A stretch of 64,000 bases of DNA, taken from NCBI GenBank assembly GCA_029948255.1, contig JALIZF010001799.1, positions 671,001 through 735,000 of the forward strand, in the 5' to 3' direction. Within the stretch, counting starts at the first letter, position 1. Each line of letters begins with the position of its first letter. Under the pieces are notes generated by a model, which saw only the letters and a list, made by a program, of their open reading frames with translations, had not been told where the DNA came from and searched no databases. Below, piece by piece: positions 22,149 to 33,668 of this stretch. Both the position numbers and the translations under genes were made by a program. This DNA is from Telmatactis stephensoni (lineage: Eukaryota; Cnidaria; Anthozoa; Actiniaria; Isophelliidae).

Positions 22149-24841
22149 TCATCCACGACGACGACAATAGCGCTTAACCAGCTGCAGGAAAGCATTCAAA
22201 GGACCATTCGATAGCCACTTTGGAAGTCTGCAACTACAGACAGTACGAAAATGTGGAGAATAGGGCTTGGCTACGTGCATTCCCCAATATCGACGCAGAC
22301 GTTCTTGAGCCAGATGGCAGTTGTTTTTAACTAGGTCATAATGGGAACCCATCAAGCTCTGCATTCGTCTTTGGGCTTTCTGTGGTGTGACTTTTCTCCT
22401 CGACCGTGGCCAGGCAGTGCCATACATCTGTCGAGTCCAAGTGTACTTTTTTCCACTGTCATCTTTCATTTTCAGTACCTGTTGAGGTAGAAGCAAAGAT
22501 GTGAGCATACCGCGACCCCTCCTCTATACTGCGTTTTATGAAATAAGCGCCCCTCCCCCTCCCTCCCCTCCCCTCCCTCCCCTCCCCTCCCTCCCTTCCC
22601 CTCTCTTTCCTTCCCCTTTCTTCCTTCCTTCCCCTCCCCTCTGTCTCGTGAGCAAATCATTTTCCAACAAAATGTTATCATTATTCACGGACATAGAAAA
22701 CTCGACCTTGCATTTTTGCCAAAACCAGCAGTTTCTAGTTTTTGTGGGCCTGGCGTCATAAAGATGGCTTCTTCCATCCCCCATGTATTCCAAGACACAT
22801 TGTCGTCCGTCGGTCATCTCTAACATCAACCCAGAGTGCGCTATGGCGCAAAACCTTCCAAAGAACTTGAGAAACGAAAGGTTGCGGCGAATAACGTAGA
22901 TGCGCCGGATTAGTTGGGAAGAGCTGCACCGAGCTGGAAAAAAAGACAAAGTGAATTTCTAAGATACCAAAACCTCGTTGGCAACACTCAGACGGCAAAG
23001 AATTTCCGGCTTTTTCCGGCCTAAAGCGTTAATTGCTTCAAAACTAGTCACGGGATGAGTGATTGCGTGACCAGTACGCACGGAATGCGTGATTGGCGAT
23101 TAGGTCCTGGCTTATGGAGGAAACATGTTTCTACAACATAACTAATGCATGCGTGCACGGATTTGTGATGGTAAAATATAAGAAAATAGTCAAAGCTTTC
23201 TATTTCAGACTACCATTTGCTTTACTTTGCTTAATTAGGCTCATTGCCAGGGAGGGTACTCCTTCTAGGTTCGGGTAGGGATGTGCCTCTGACCCCCTCA
23301 AACCCTGACCCTGTTCCAGAGCAAAATTTCCAAAATCAATTAATACCGTGCATGTCCCAGAGTGAATACTCTAAAACAATACCCTGTTCCAAAAAGACAT
23401 ATAAACGTTTTTGAGTACTTTTTTATTTACACAAGGGATATTAACATCAATTAAGTTCTTTACTCTGGTTTCCTGACTCATTTTATTCCTTAAAAGTTGA
23501 CGTGTCGTTACGAACCTTGTTAGATAGGTACTCTGTTCCAGAGAGTGATTACGATTTTATAGACCCTGTTCCAGAGTAAAAACGCTGAAAACCATACCCT
23601 ATTTGGCGGCATGTACCCGTATAGCAAATATAGGGGAGTACCCCCTCCCCCAATCAAAGCTATTGTCATCACGTGGCTTACACGTCATTGAAAAGGAAAA
23701 TTTAAAAAATGCTAGTAGGAGGTGAGTTTATATTGTTTATTCTTACAAATCGATTCCTTTCTATGTGCTATATAAACGTTCTCTTTCGATTTTGATGAGA
23801 GAGATTCTGAAGAAAAAGTGATTGATTATCAGGTCACGTGACTTGCTTTATACCATATCTCCTTGCGGAAGAACGATGGTCTATAATCACACTATATTTA
23901 AGGTATCTGCCATGGTTTATCACTTAATCTTGCATGCACCTAATAATTAAAAGACTAGGGTTTTTTTACATTTTATCCCACTAACTGATCACGTGACGAC
24001 TCTTACACAAATATTTTGCGTTGAGGCTCCTCACTAGCCCACGTTCTATTGGGTAGAGGTCATTTCGCGAGCTTCAGAACGACATTTCGCGTCAAAGGAC
24101 CCCATTTTTAGGGCTAGGTTTTAGGTATTAGGGTTAGGTGTAGGGTTAGGTTAGGGGTAAACCCTATCCCAGTCCGCTCTAGCCCTAAACCTAACCTTTA
24201 TCTAGCCCTAATAACGGGACCTTTTGACGCGAAATGTCGTTCTGAAGCTCGCGAAATAACCTCTACCGTTCTATTGATGTACAAAACTTTCAGTTGTTTG
24301 GTTAAGTTCTTGGGCTAAAATTAATAATCAAACTTTAGTTTCAGATTTCCTAGCTTGCTGACCCAGGCCTTAACATGCTTGAGCAGAGCCTTTTGCTTGC
24401 CTTGTGAAAACATTAATTTTTACTTAATCGATTTCAAGTATCCATAAGTAACTTCCGCTTCAGAAGTTCCATAGACAGACTGACTGACTGACTGCATGAC
24501 TGACCAAATTTGCATCGCATCATAACAGCTTGACAGGCTGATTCAGTTTTGTCTGTTTGCCCTTCGGTGGAACTTTTAAATCTGAAACACTTATATTTCA
24601 TTCTATGCCATTTCGAATCGAATAAATCGGCATCGATCAAATGTGGAATTGCATGTACTGCCATGTTGCCTTCATCACGAAGGATGCTGATGCTGATACC
24701 TTTTTTGCACAAATTTATTTACGTAAACATTTACCATTTATATGCACATTTACATTATTTCCATAACTCCGCTTTACCTTCAGTCTGAAATGGTATGACC
24801 ATTACAGCTACCAAAATCACTAGTACAGGTAGAAGTTTCAT
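22149..24841 (-). CDS. array copy A: secreted permuted-papain-fold-like protein, 206 aa
   Basis: Exons 24778-24841 (signal peptide), 22707-22933 and 22149-22478 join in phases 1 and 0. The signal exon encodes MKLLPVLVILVAVMVIPFQT. Exon 2 carries the candidate catalytic His in AIAHSGLMLE and the LEYMGDG motif; exon 3 carries HYDLVKNNCHLAQERL with the candidate nucleophile Cys. All nine family cysteines are present. It is the most diverged intact copy: one extra codon in exon 2 and a C-terminus of RYCRRRG. Oddities: the exon 2 donor is GTCGAG where other copies have GTAAAA or GTAAAG, and intron 2 holds a C-rich plus-strand (G-rich transcript) tract at 22550-22640. A possible 5' UTR donor (GTGAGT) lies near 25472, but the exon-0 promoter block of the other copies is not recognisable. 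The enzyme class is inferred; it could instead be a non-catalytic secreted protein. Confidence 0.7.
23249..23652. mobile_element. MITE with CCCTGTTCCAGAG phrases
   Basis: Termini GGGAGGGTACTCC and GGGGAGTACCCCCTCCC; interior repeats ACCCTGTTCCAGAG. Lies in intron 1 of copy A. Confidence 0.6.
24052..24267. mobile_element. MITE with telomere-like interior, copy 2
   Basis: Same arms as 16197-16414 (GGTAGAGGTCATTTCGCGAG, inverse at the right); interior of TTAGGG/CCTAAC-like phrases, orientation inverted relative to copy 1. In intron 1 of copy A. Confidence 0.75.
24434..24712 (-). other. unexplained open frame in intron 1 of copy A
   Basis: 92 codons on the strand of copy A, beginning 65 bp after its signal exon, with a non-repetitive stretch (DLFDSKWHRMKYKCFRF) ending in a CAGTCAGTCAGT microsatellite. 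The preceding AG has no pyrimidine tract and the frame is absent from other copies. It could be an exapted exon or chance. Confidence 0.2.
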
Positions 24842-25262
24842 CTTGAACTGCTATTTTCTTGCCACCCAGAGGTTTCGATCTGGTAATTAATAATATCAAG
24901 AATTACAAAAAGATTAAACAAGGAAACTTTATGCGGAATTTGCTAGGAAGTGCATCAAGCTCAATCTTCATTAATGCCAATCCCTGTTCTTAATTTCTTT
25001 GCCACTGACTAACTTTTTTCCTTAATTTGCTATCTTGTTACAAATCCATAATTTATAGAAAACTATTAGCCGCACTGATATGATCGGGATCAGCTAAGTG
25101 TTTTTCCTTAATTTGTAAAGGTAAAAATGAGGAAGGAAATAATGGCAGAATTCACAAACTAGTTTCTTGTTAGCTTATGCATCCCTTGTCCTGATTATAA
25201 GAAGAGTTAATAGCTCCGGGATTCTAACTTGATAAATCTTAAGATCATAAATCGAGTGCGGC

Positions 25263-25420
25263 GACTAGAGTGGTTTTCATTTGATCATGAAGGAATAGAC
25301 AAACTAATAGTTGGTAGTAGACTCGAAAGCCATTGTTTTCTTTTGTTTCTTATCAACTAAACAAACTAAATAGTCATTTTTCTTTCACGGTCAAATGAAA
25401 ATCACTCTCGATAAATACCC
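25263..25420. mobile_element. MITE, AGAGTG-TTTTCAT family, copy 1
   Basis: Arms AGAGTGGTTTTCATTTGATC and GTCAAATGAAAATCACTCT; GCCATTGTTTTCTTTTGTTT interior shared with 25848-26164. Confidence 0.65.
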
Positions 25421-25847
25421 ATCGACAGGGCTATTCACTCTTCTTGCAACTTAACGTAGATTTACGATACTCACTGGATGTCTTTGTAGCTCGCTGCGTT
25501 CTGATGTGCCGAGGAACAATGTGTTTTTACATGCATATCATTTCACGGAGAGAAACTGAAATTTCCGGTTTTGCAGGTTTCGAATCGAAACCATTCGGCA
25601 CTTAAAGATTAAAGTTCATTTTTGGCTGATTGACAACAGCATTTCAAAAACATTATTTGGGGGATTAAAAGAGTTTCCTCGATCCAGCAATTAGCAAAGG
25701 TTAGGTAATAGCAACAGCAGGTTAGCAATAGGATAAGCGAACCATGACGTCAGTGATCTCTTTGGATGACGGATGGATTTAAGAAAATGAAAGAAAAATA
25801 GTCCTGTTGGTTTTGTTGATTACATATTATCTTTGTACCTTTCTGTT

Positions 25848-26285
25848 AGAGTGATTTTCATCGGACTGTGAAACAATTACTAATAGTTAGTGTTTAAGAG
25901 TGTCAAATAGTTGTATTGCAACAAAAGAAAACTATGGGTGCAGTGTCTATTAGCTTAGTAACTATTTCACAGTCCGGTGAAAATCAGTCTATAGAGTGAT
26001 GGCACTAGAGTGATTTTCACTGGACTGTGAAATAGTTACTATAAGCTAATAGACACTAACAGACTCTGCACCCATTGTTTTCTTTTGTTGCAACACAACT
26101 ATTAGACACTATTAAACACTGACTATTAGTAATTGTTTCACAGTCCGATGAAAATCACTCTAATCCGTGAAATAGATATTAGTAGTAACAGACATTAGTG
26201 GACACTATTTCTATTGTTTTCTTTTAATTGTTTTGATTAGATTGTTAGACACTGACTATATAGATTTTATTTGTGCCATCACTCT
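25848..26285. mobile_element. two inverted copies of the AGAGTG MITE plus a third partial copy
   Basis: 25848-26000 and 26010-26164 are near-perfect inverse copies, each ending AGAGTGATTTTCA(T/C)(C/T)GGACTGTGAAA; 26165-26285 is a diverged piece of the same family. Confidence 0.7.
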
Positions 26286-26424
26286 ATCATGCTTCTAGTT
26301 ACCTTTCTATATTTATATTAATGTGTGAGAATGTTCTTATATCCAGTTGGGAGATATGCTTCATCTGCCACATACAAAAGGATTTAGAACAAGGATACGT
26401 GCTAGAACTTTTGTCTTGTTACGA

Positions 26425-26665
26425 AACCATAGAAGACTTTCAAAAATGGCAGCCTAGTACATGAGAACGAGGCCACAAAGGCCTTGTTACCAGAAAATTA
26501 GTGTGGCGACACTTCTATTGCTATCAAAGACGATGTGTTCCTCTTCCCTTTTAAATAACTATTTTCTGTGCATTTTACAGGATATACTTAGACTCATTTG
26601 ATGCCATGACGATTTTCGAGGCCTTTCTGGCCTCGTTCTCGCGAACAATAAGCCCACCATTTTTG
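26425..26665. mobile_element. MITE
   Basis: Arms GACTTTCAAAAATGG and CCATTTTTGAAAGTC with inner GAGAACGAGGCC/GGCCTCGTTCTCGC. Confidence 0.6.
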
Positions 26666-27026
26666 AAAGTCGGCAATGACTGAGCTTTATGCACGTAGCT
26701 CCGTCTTGAGACTTTTGTATGGCGGGGCAATTGAAGTGTATATCTCGGAAGTCGGCTTTACTAACCTTGTTCCCAGAGCCCACGTTGTTTTTGGCCTGCG
26801 GCCAAGAAAATTCTTGGTATGGGATTGGTTTATTACCAGCGCATGCTCATTAGATATGCATTTTAAATTGTCGTTTGTAAATACCCTCGTTATTCATTCC
26901 CTGATGATGGGCGGATTAGGTCTGAAAGCTTGGATCAAATTTAGTTAAATTACCGTGAAAGAAACCTTGATAAATCGGTCTAACATACCAAACGTCTTTG
27001 ATATTTCGTTCAAAGCGATGGAACTT

Positions 27027-27712
27027 CTCAAGTATGTTAAGGCCTGGGAATTCTTTGTGGGGGGTCTAAAATCAATTTATTTTTGTTCTGATGTCGTTTA
27101 CGTTTTAAAACGTACAAAAATTGGCATGGGCATGTAACTTCACGGCCTTAAGATTTTAGGGTGAAAAGTTTGGGGATTTGGTGGTCACGTGACTTTGAAC
27201 CTCACCTTGATTTTGAATTAAAATGGGGTGATGGTTATCATCTGTACTTGAAACATTGTGGTATATTTTCAGTTCTCCCTCTAAGAGGTATATGAATCTG
27301 CCTTAACACCTGAACCACCATTGCTCATTTAGGAGGTATTTGAAAATGTTTGATTGAACAAGCAGGTCACGTGACCTATTTTGCATAATATCTCCTAAAT
27401 GAGCAATGGTGGTTCAGGTGTTAAGGCAGATTCATATACCTCTTAGAGGGAGAAGTTAAAAAATGCTACAACATTTCAAGTACAGGTGATAGCCATCACC
27501 CCATTTTAGTTCACGTTTTGAGGGTGTATCGAAGTGATTTTCAGGGTCACGTGACCACCAAATCCCCAAACTTTTCATCCTAAAATGTTAAGGTCATGAA
27601 GTTATGCATCCATGCAAATTTTGGTGAGGACTGGGCAAAAAACGAAGTCAGAAGAAAAATAAATCGATTTTAGCCGTAATTGGCCTTCAACCCAGGCCTT
27701 AACATACTTGAG
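27027..27712. mobile_element. long foldback element, ~686 bp
   Basis: Arms of ~330 bp: CTCAAGTATGTTAAGGCCTG mirrored at 27690-27712, GGTGGTCACGTGAC mirrored near 27550, and AACACCTGAACCACCATTGC mirrored near 27415, around a centre at 27370. A lone terminus, CCCAGGCCTTAACATGCTTG, is at 24363-24382. Non-coding. Confidence 0.8.
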
Positions 27713-27794
27713 TTTGAAGTCTTCTCCGATGGCTTGGTTATTTTATTAGAAGCTCTCATTTCTTCGATTTCAAAAAGCTGAAAGTGATATATAT

Positions 27795-28640
27795 CAGGCA
27801 TGGACAAACGTTTTTAGAATGACTGTAGCAACTGGGCCATGGTGAGAGTGAGTAAAACACGCACCGCCGAGGGGGGCGGGGAGTATTTCCCATCGTACAT
27901 AAGGGTATGTACCGCCCAATGGGGTATGGTTCTTCAGCTTCCAGGTCTGGCGTAGGGTATTTTTGCCCTACTAGTCTGGTACAGGGTAAGCTAGGGTACC
28001 TTTGGTCTGGGACAGGGTATGGTTTACGCACTAGCGCCACATCATTTTAAGCATGCTTTGAACTTAACGAAATAGCTCAACAAATTGATAGGACAGGGAG
28101 TCCGGAAAAGTCGAGAACAGGGAGCCTGGAAAAGGGCGGGAAATGAGACAACTTAAATGAGACAACTTAAAAAGCATCGGAATATAACAAAAAATGAAAA
28201 CATTTAAAACATATATATTTCTAAAATGCTGGCTTTTACTGGCCAAAAAGGGGGTGTGACTAATCACCCCTCGTCACCACCCCTAAATCCGACCGCTGGA
28301 ATTGTTTCTAATGCTGTAGGATACACGTTGGCCATAGCTTTATTTGTGAAAAAGATTCAGAAAAAGTATAAGGTAATCAAAGAAGAGTGATCAGTGAACA
28401 TTTTATGCTTGTAAACTAGTGGCGGTCAAACCCAGGCCATTTTTATGCTGTTTTACCGATGATGGTTCCTTTTCCTTTGCCTAAAAAAGGTTCAATTTTA
28501 GCAACAATGTCAGACTATACAACTCATAGTTCTGCAGAATACGGCAAAAGGAAAAACAACAACAACAACAAAAAAGGAAAAAAGACAAGACAAGTTATAT
28601 TCAGGGACTGGGCTTGTTTATTGACAAATCTCTAATCTAA
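27795..28640. repeat. segment duplicated at 34770-35635
   Basis: From ATCAGGCATGGACAAACG through the CAACAACAAC tract and the poly(A) region of unit B, repeated nearly base for base at 34770-35635. Includes GGGTAT-rich DNA whose open frame is shifted in the second copy. Confidence 0.85.
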
Positions 28641-28689
28641 AATATAATATCGCCAGTCTTCAATCTCATCAATTTCCTGTGCATTTGTT
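28617..28689 (-). other. copy B 3' UTR exon and AATAAA poly(A) signal
   Basis: Acceptor TTTTACATGCAG at 28690, exon AACAAATGCACAGG..., then AATAAA at 28617-28622. It pairs with the TGACAG|GTATTG donor just past the stop codon of exon 3 (29214), implying a 3' UTR intron. Confidence 0.6.
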
Positions 28690-28734
28690 CTGCATGTAAA
28701 AGGAATGAAACTTTAGTTAATTAACAATCGTGAA

Positions 28735-28781
28735 AAAAAAAAAAAATAAATGAATGAATAAATAAATGAAGGATGAATGAA

Positions 28782-28841
<60 letters not shown>

Positions 28842-28945
28842 AAATAAATAAATAAATAATAAATAAATAAATAAATAAATGGATAAATGAATAAAGAAAG
28901 AAAGAGTGAATGAATGAATGAAAAAAGAAAGAAAGAAGGAAAGAG

Positions 28946-29004
<59 letters not shown>

Positions 29005-29005
29005 A
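28735..29005. repeat. (AAAT)n and (GAAA)n microsatellites
   Basis: AAAT-type repeats to about 28880, then GAAA-type to 29003, inside the 3' UTR intron of copy B. Long Phe/Leu/Ser/Ile frames on the minus strand are artefacts of these repeats. Confidence 0.95.
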
Positions 29006-29213
29006 TTAAATATAAACGAGCTGTAAACTTGATACAAAATCGGGACACTGCACAGTTAGTGTAGCGTGGGTGACCAATGGGAGTGAACCAAGTAAAGGAC
29101 GGTTGTTTCTCAAGCTTGCGAGAACCAATAATTGGCTCAGACTCAAGCCGACGAAATCAGAAAAATATTACAAAACGTCAACAGTCAGGACGGGCGTACA
29201 TATACAATACCTG

Positions 29214-30731
29214 TCAACCACGTTGAATCTGGCAATAGAGTCTGACCAGCCGTAGCAAATCATTCAAAGGACGATAGGGTAGCCAAATTGGGAGCTTGCA
29301 GCCACAAACAGCACGAATATTTGGAAAATAGGGCTTGGCCACGTGCATTCCCCAATATCGACGCAGACGTTCTTGAGCCAGATGGCAGTTGTTTTTAATC
29401 AGGTCGTAATGAGAACCCATCAAACTCTGCATTCGTCTTTGGGCTTGCTGTGGTGTGATCCTTCTCCACCATGGCAAGGCAGTGCCATATTTCTGTCGAG
29501 TCCAAGTGTACTTTGCCCCACTGTCGTCTCTCATTGTGAGTACCTAAGTGAAATAAAAGAACGGTGAAAAAGAGAAGTGCACTCAAAATCCAAAATTTAT
29601 TAATGAATATTGGGGATCTGAAAACTTTAAGCGCAAGAATTTACATGGGGAACTCCCATTGAAAATGTACATCAGGATTGCTTGTAGGAAATTTTTCAAA
29701 TACACCCGCTCTGAAAAAACACCGGAACTCTTTTGGCTGTGGGCCCCTAAAAGGATAATTCTATTTCTATTCCGTCATGCAATGAAGATTTGGAAACATT
29801 ATTACGTACTAAGGATTTGCTCCTCAACACCTTAAAGGATATCAACAAAAGATCCAAATCCTGGATTTCATATTCAACACCATAAGAGATAACAAATCGC
29901 TAATTTTAACCCCTTAGAGATACAAGATGTTTTTCTGTGTGAGAGTACCCCCAAAAATTGCAGTTTAGCTTTTTAAGTGCTTTTTATGGGGGAAAGGGCT
30001 ATGTTGATGGTCCTCGAGGCCTCTACGAAGGCTATACTAATGAAAGAAAAGTTGCGCTTTTGACTCAAAACCATACTGAACTGCTTATCAACATGATCCC
30101 CGGCCCACCCCATCGTCTGAAGAGTAAGAAAGGCAAACGTGGCTCATTAATTAAACATTTTTTACGTTAAATCATTTTACCTTGCATTTTTGCCAAAACC
30201 AGCAGTTTCTAGTTTTGGTTGGTCTGGCATCATAAAGATGGCTTCTTCCATCACCCATGTATTCCAAGACACATTGTCGTCCGTCAGTCATCTCTAAGAT
30301 CAACCCAGAGTGCGCAACAGCGCAATATCTAATGCCCTTGAGAAGGGAAAGGTTGCGGCGAATAACGTAGACGCGCCGGATTGGCCGGGAAGAGCTGCAC
30401 CGAGCTGTTAACAAAAACCCATAAAATTATTGTCGATCGATATAAGAAATGTCTCTTCCTCTGAATCTACACTAAAGGTGAAAATTTTTCATATCGTCAT
30501 TTCTTACAAGATATTAGATATGGTTGAAATACACTAAAATAATGCACACCAATACCGCAAAACTGCAACGAATAGTGATCCGTACTAACCACTGGGCAGT
30601 GTATACAAATTAATTTTTTCTTTATTATGTTTCTAAATTTACATTGATTTAGAATTCGTAATACCTTCAGTTTGGTTTGGTACAACCATTACAGCTACAA
30701 ATCCAAGTATCAGTAAAGGTAAAATTTTCAT
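29214..30731 (-). CDS. array copy B: secreted permuted-papain-fold-like protein, 206 aa (reference copy)
   Basis: Exons 30665-30731, 30181-30404 and 29214-29543. Residues 1-22 are a signal peptide (MKILPLLILGFVAVMVVPNQ, likely cut near TEA-RC). Mature protein landmarks: H54 in AHSGLILE, E70-Y71 in LEYMGDG, N89-C90 and K95-C96, Y143-D-L, N148-N149-C150, a basic helix ERLRRYWG, then VCGC at 176-179 and C201. The His-then-Cys order with HxG(I/L), EY and YDL..NNC matches permuted papain-like folds (PPPDE/DUF862, LRAT, permuted NlpC/P60), which include isopeptidases, acyltransferases and amidases; the actual reaction is unknown. Eight cysteines besides C150 could make four disulfides, fitting an extracellular protein. 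The 5' UTR exon starts at a TATA promoter near 31095; the 3' UTR exon and AATAAA lie at 28617-28689. This copy lacks the hairpin MITE found in the 3' UTR exons of E, F and G. Confidence 0.82.
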
Positions 30732-31040
30732 CTTGGCTGATGTTTGTTTGGTTTGCCGACTTCAGCTTTCTAAATATCATAAAGTAAAAAAGGTATCAAG
30801 TAAATGGATATTTGGTGGAGTTCAAGCCTTTTATTATGAAATGCATGATTTCCTTCTTTTTTGTTAATCTCTTGAAACTTTTTTTTGCCCTACAAATTCG
30901 AATGTCATGAATTGTCTTCACGAACATTTGATAGTACCATCATCTAACTAGTGGATAATGTGAATTTATATCCACTTGATAAACTAAGAGTTTATCAATT
31001 CAGATTGGGATGTCCGCTAGTTAACACTGATCTTACTTAC

Positions 31041-31195
31041 ATTTTCCACGACCAAATTTTCGCTGATCTGCAAGTGATGACCAATACTTAAACACTTATT
31101 TAAGAGTGCCCTCTTTGTAACACATCAGTCAAGTTCCTCCTTTGCAAGAGTATCGCATTAATCGCGTTGAAACAGGAACAAAATCACGTCATGAT
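31041..31195 (-). promoter_or_regulatory. copy B promoter and 5' UTR exon
   Basis: Minus strand order: TGACGTGATTTTGTTCCTG (about 31172-31190), TTAAATAAG TATA-like box (about 31095-31103), TTGGTCATCACTTGCAGATC, then GTCGTGGAAAAT|GTAAGT donor at 31040. The next exon begins at 30769 (AAAGCTGAAGTCGGC) and carries the ATG. The same block occurs at copies D, E, F and G. Confidence 0.7.
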
Positions 31196-31349
31196 AGTCA
31201 ATAGTCCGGGTCATACACAGGAAGCCCGGTTTTTAAGAATCGTAAATGAATAAACTAGCCGTTTCTAACAGAAAGTGAAGTGCTGCGAGCAGTTTAAGTA
31301 CTCATATACTGTATTATTCAAAATGTTTTCAAACAGGTTGACTAGTGCT

Positions 31350-31474
31350 TACCCTGGGTTCCAGGGGTTTATCGTCTCCTTCCGACGTTCATTTACTTCA
31401 GTGATAGGAGAGTCACAGAAAAACTCTCTAAAGAAAACGAATAATAAACCCCTAAACCCCTGGAGCCCAGGGTA
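31350..31474. mobile_element. MITE, TACCCTGGG family
   Basis: Termini TACCCTGGGTTCCAGGGGTT and CCCCTGGAGCCCAGGGTA. Another copy at 38373-38517; single ends at about 37834, 50190 and 55620. Confidence 0.7.
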
Positions 31475-31479
31475 ACTAG

Positions 31480-32163
31480 TGCTTGATACAATAACACAAG
31501 TTTTAAGAAATGTATAAATACATTTTATTCAAATTTATTGCCTTTTCAAACAATCACAGTCTTTATTTAATAGCATTCATTATAAAACTAACTGATTAAA
31601 GTTTGTTTATAAAAATATGAATCGCACCCTGTGGCGGATAAAGAATACAGAGAATCTGATAAAGGATACATGTAAATGTTGTTTTGGTTGCGGATGTGCA
31701 CATTAAACATCTGTCGATTTAGCTGAACTAGTGAGAGTAGTCTGTGTAAATAAAGCAAACTTTCGATTCACTAGAAATTTTAGCGATATGTGGCTGTCTG
31801 AGATTTTACCTCTTTGAAGAACGTTCAAATACAACTTATTGTCTTGCAGCTTCAACTTAGCTTCGATCGATGAAAAGCTTGGAAAAGAACATTGTCTTCC
31901 CCTAGAAATATCACTTAACAGTTTTGTGACCTTGATGCATACTTCTAGTAACATAAACAACTTGATAATAGTTGTGAATAACAATGGTTTACCTCGAAAA
32001 AATACCCAGCTGAATCCTAATTCATATCATGTCGCCATTCTGTTTCTCACATTGTATAAACACGATCGTGTCTACAACTCCACACGGGTACATACAGGTA
32101 ACATACGAGCAACATACGGGTACATACGACTACTTAAGCAATAGAAAACTTTTTCCGTGTTTG

Positions 32164-32208
<45 letters not shown>

Positions 32209-32960
32209 GTTATGCAAACCCGAGACGTAGTAGTGCTGGGTTACACGACAGTGAAAGAGTTGTCCTGAACTTACTGAAAGGACTGATGGCCGAAAAACTC
32301 TTGAAATAAAGGTCATAAAAAGTTATTCTACACTCATGCATTGTTTGTTTATCTTATTGAGAAATATTGTTCTGTCCTCTCATTAAAAAACACCGTTTTT
32401 GCCTTCGCAAATGACAATAGGCTCGCATAACGAAGAGCTAGCTCTATCTTGACTCTATCGTTTTCTGTGACTTTGAAGTCATTCACAGTCCAAAAATCTT
32501 AATTTTACTTATCACTGAAATGCTTTGACTTCGAAAGATTTATCCTTACCGCCGGTTTTTGAATGAATATTGTTTATGTTATCTTATAAGTACTTGGGCT
32601 TTAAATTTCACTTTTCAAAATGATCTGGTTTACACCAAAAATTGTTCACAAATTTCACTCGCCTGCGGCTCGTGAAATTTTGTACAACAATTTTGTAGAA
32701 AGATCACTCGTGATACTTTATCCCAAATACCACTACAAAACATGCTATTACCTATACAAATCTTGTCAATCTTCATGCTTTTTATGACCAAAAATGACGT
32801 TAAACATGTCGATTATTTCATGAGCCTGCGGACCAAAACTTCCTGAACAAAACAGATTTCGTGTGGGAAACTATACGGCAAATCTGCTGTGGTAGCTTTA
32901 CCGTAAACAGAACTAAGCGACTTCTTTTGTCAAGTGTTGATAATATCTCATATCATATAC
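31480..32960. other. no gene recognised
   Basis: AT-rich sequence between copies B and C. Frames on both strands are short and unsupported. Confidence 0.5.
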
Positions 32961-33071
32961 TTAACAATTATTCCACGAAATCGAGTCGTACATGAGCTCA
33001 TAGCCGACGAAGCGCGTAGCGCGGAGTCGGCTATTAGCCATGTACGACGAGATTAAGTGAAATGATTGTTT

Positions 33072-33668
33072 TATTCTATCCACATCCACTGGAATGTGAG
33101 AAATGCAGAATTGTAATTATTTTCAAGTTTAAAAAAATATTAATGGAAAAATAATTGTTAAAGATTACTTTCGGATTTCGAGGACGTGACAAATCGCACG
33201 AAACAGTAATCAAGCATAAAATAGTTTCAAGCAGCTATTTAACTCAGTTTTGGACATCTCGGTGATATATTTGTCAAATTTATTTGAGCTCTGGAACCAG
33301 TCTACAATAAAAAAGGTCACAAAATGTCACAAAAAGTGTTTATAAGCTTAATTAGCCGGCATGAGGACTGTAAACAAACCGGCAAATAGCGACATTTTGG
33401 GTAAAAATCTGTATTAATAATGACTGAAAAATAAAAAAATGTACTTCTTACCATCAATTCAAATACTTTCATTCCAAACTTTGTTGCTTTTTTTATTTTT
33501 TTATTTTTTGGAGTTTTGTTCTAGTAAAGATTTTATTTCGTCCTCAGTTCGGCAAAACGATCCGCCATTTTGATTTTCTCTACTCACGGGATATGAGCTG
33601 ATAGCCTAGTAGTAGAGGAACCAATCAGAGCGCGCGATTGCTCATATCCAGTGGATGTGGATATAATA
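33072..33668. mobile_element. MITE, ~597 bp
   Basis: Termini TATCCACATCCACTGG and CCAGTGGATGTGGATA; inner GAGCGCGCGATTGCTCATAT. A separate hairpin with GTCGTACATG/CATGTACGAC arms abuts it on the left (about 32968-33070). Confidence 0.65.

Noticed and set aside
22501..22949. Pro-rich and Gly/Arg/Glu-rich frames across intron 2 of copy A
   Set aside because: Produced by the C-rich tract in the intron; only the exon 2 part is family-like.
27756..28040. 94-codon minus-strand frame with Tyr-Pro repeats (MALVRKPYPVPDQRYPSLP)
   Set aside because: Arises from GGGTAT-rich repeat DNA and is frameshifted in the duplicate at 34725-35015.
28713..29048. Long Phe/Leu/Ser/Ile-rich frames on the minus strand
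   Set aside because: They are translations of (AAAT)n and (GAAA)n microsatellites.
29958..30170. 70-codon plus-strand frame inside intron 2 of copy B
   Set aside because: The equivalent intron sequence in D, E and F does not keep the frame.
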